A stretch of 64,000 nucleotides of DNA from an uncultured SAR86 cluster bacterium. Lineage in GTDB: Bacteria > Pseudomonadota > Gammaproteobacteria > Magnimaribacterales > AG-339-G14. This document shows, in pieces, positions 63,365-64,000 of this stretch. The stretch's first letter is position 1; every line of letters begins with the position of its first letter. The DNA is taken from positions 62,001-126,000 of the forward strand of contig CACOBG010000001.1 of the NCBI GenBank assembly GCA_902625415.1. The letters are read 5' to 3'. The position numbers were made by a program, and so were the translations under genes. A model generated the notes under the pieces. That model saw only the letters and a program-made list of their open reading frames with translations, made no database searches and was not told the DNA's origin.

Positions 63365-64000
63365 TTACTCCAAAACCAAATCATTTTTTTTATTAGAAAA
63401 TAATACGTAATATAAACAGCTTAGAAAGAAAGAAAATAAGGTAACAAGGGTAACGATAACGAACCTTTGCGGTGAATCTTTTTCCTCTGGCGCATAGGGA
63501 AAAGAAAGGACACTAAAAAGATAATCTTTGCTAGATTTGGCTACCATAACTTTTTTTACCTGTTCTTGAACCAATGAGCTTAAAGCAATCCTTACTTCTG
63601 AAAGATTTGTTTTTATCATTTGCTCTTCTAAAAATTTAATCGATTGTTCTGCATTAGCAATATCTTTTTCTCTTTCAAGCTCATTCATTTCAAAAATGAT
63701 TGTCTCTATAGATTCTTTTGCTACTTGAGGAGAAAAATGTTCAATCGAGAGAAGTACATGTCCTGTTAAAGAATCTTTGAGTATTTGGAAATTATCTTCG
63801 TGAAAATCTTTATAAACTTCCTGAAGGGACGGTTTTCCGTCAATTGAAAATGGTTCGTTGCTTACCCATTTGTTTTGCGCGCTATCATAAATATCACCGT
63901 CTAAGATCAGATTACCTGAAGATTTATCCCACCCCGTAGAAGCTGAAAAAGCTAAATAAAAATCTTTTTTATTTATAAACCTTTCAAAAAAAGTTAAAGA
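63365..64000 (-). CDS. wzz: Wzz-like chain-length determinant, 3' part (runs off the window)
   Basis: The track shows only the last 107 codons from an internal Met, but the same frame is open to base 64000 (about 211 codons), so the gene is cut by the window edge. The translation upstream of that Met includes SLTGHVLLSIEHFSPQVAKE, then MNELEREKDIANAEQSIKFLEEQM, a Wzz-type coiled coil, and a C-terminal membrane helix (VIVTLVTLFSFFLSCLYYVLF). Before it stands a P-rich segment (FPYAPEEKDSPQRF), as in Wzz proteins. They set the modal length of Wzy polymers in the inner membrane. It is the first gene of the locus seen here. Confidence 0.85.
   Translation of the reverse strand, partial: SLTFFERFINKKDFYLAFSASTGWDKSSGNLILDGDIYDSAQNKWVSNEPFSIDGKPSLQEVYKDFHEDNFQILKDSLTGHVLLSIEHFSPQVAKESIETIIFEMNELEREKDIANAEQSIKFLEEQMIKTNLSEVRIALSSLVQEQVKKVMVAKSSKDYLFSVLSFPYAPEEKDSPQRFVIVTLVTLFSFFLSCLYYVLFSNKKNDLVLE

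Noticed and set aside
1-64000. CRISPR array, prophage, insertion sequence or rRNA genes
   Set aside because: I found no repeat-spacer pattern, transposase, integrase, phage structural gene or rRNA sequence in the window.

Overview
The window comes from an AT-rich, densely packed, streamlined bacterial chromosome. It is most likely a marine gammaproteobacterium of a SAR86-like type. The evidence is the gammaproteobacterial block thrS-infC-rpmI-rplT-pheS-pheT-ihfA-merR-tRNA-Pro, the very short or overlapping intergenic gaps, and the many CoA, GST and esterase genes. The taxonomic call is inference; no rRNA gene is present.

Layout. (1) 40-8616: an SDR gene, then a minus-strand run of eight tightly packed genes (six cytosolic GST-family proteins including a clear YghU, a class III CoA-transferase and a PAP2 membrane phosphatase), with a divergent enoyl-CoA hydratase/isomerase-family gene. 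(2) 8654-13339: a small membrane-anchored protein, an MBOAT/SGNH O-acylation pair, the C-terminal remnant of a dead enoyl-CoA hydratase gene (not in the ORF track), a duplicated small membrane protein and a patatin-like lipase. (3) 13464-29677: metabolic genes (guaB-guaA with a GNAT, MFS, pterin dehydratase, fumC, class II aldolase, WecA-like transferase, kappa-GST-like isomerase, lipoprotein carboxylesterase, acyl-CoA dehydrogenase, hotdog thioesterase, photolyase, saccharopine dehydrogenase-like protein, secreted protein). Between the photolyase and the dehydrogenase-like gene lies a strongly structured spacer that may encode a small RNA. (4) 29743-38376: tRNA-Pro and the translation operon, followed by pdxH, a DoxX gene and djlA. 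(5) 38442-41656: a DUF35/thiolase pair, a phosphodiesterase, a small membrane protein and RNase D.

(6) 41646-64000 is a minus-strand surface-polysaccharide locus. Read in the direction of transcription it contains: wzz (runs off the window), gmd, a GDP-sugar epimerase/reductase, colD, a GT2, a UDP-HexNAc 6-dehydrogenase, an asparagine synthase-like amidotransferase, an unknown helical protein, a Wzy-like polymerase, a GT2, a glucuronyl C5-epimerase-like protein, a GT4, a second amidotransferase, a phytanoyl-CoA-dioxygenase-like protein, a Wzx-like flippase, a GT4, a LegC-type aminotransferase, a 4,6-dehydratase, a PglC/WcaJ-type initiating transferase and a GNAT. Together they suggest a Wzx/Wzy-assembled polymer. 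It would start on a 4-amino-4,6-dideoxy-HexNAc (bacillosamine-like) sugar and contain a 3,6-dideoxy sugar (probably L-colitose) and HexNAc-uronic acids that may be amidated and C5-epimerised. This reconstruction is inference from gene families.

Most notable points: the GST/CoA-transferase/SDR set, which resembles the non-oxygenase part of the isoprene (isoGHIJ) pathway; PheT lacking its N-terminal tRNA-binding OB domain; the candidate small RNA; and the colitose/uronamide/C5-epimerase combination.
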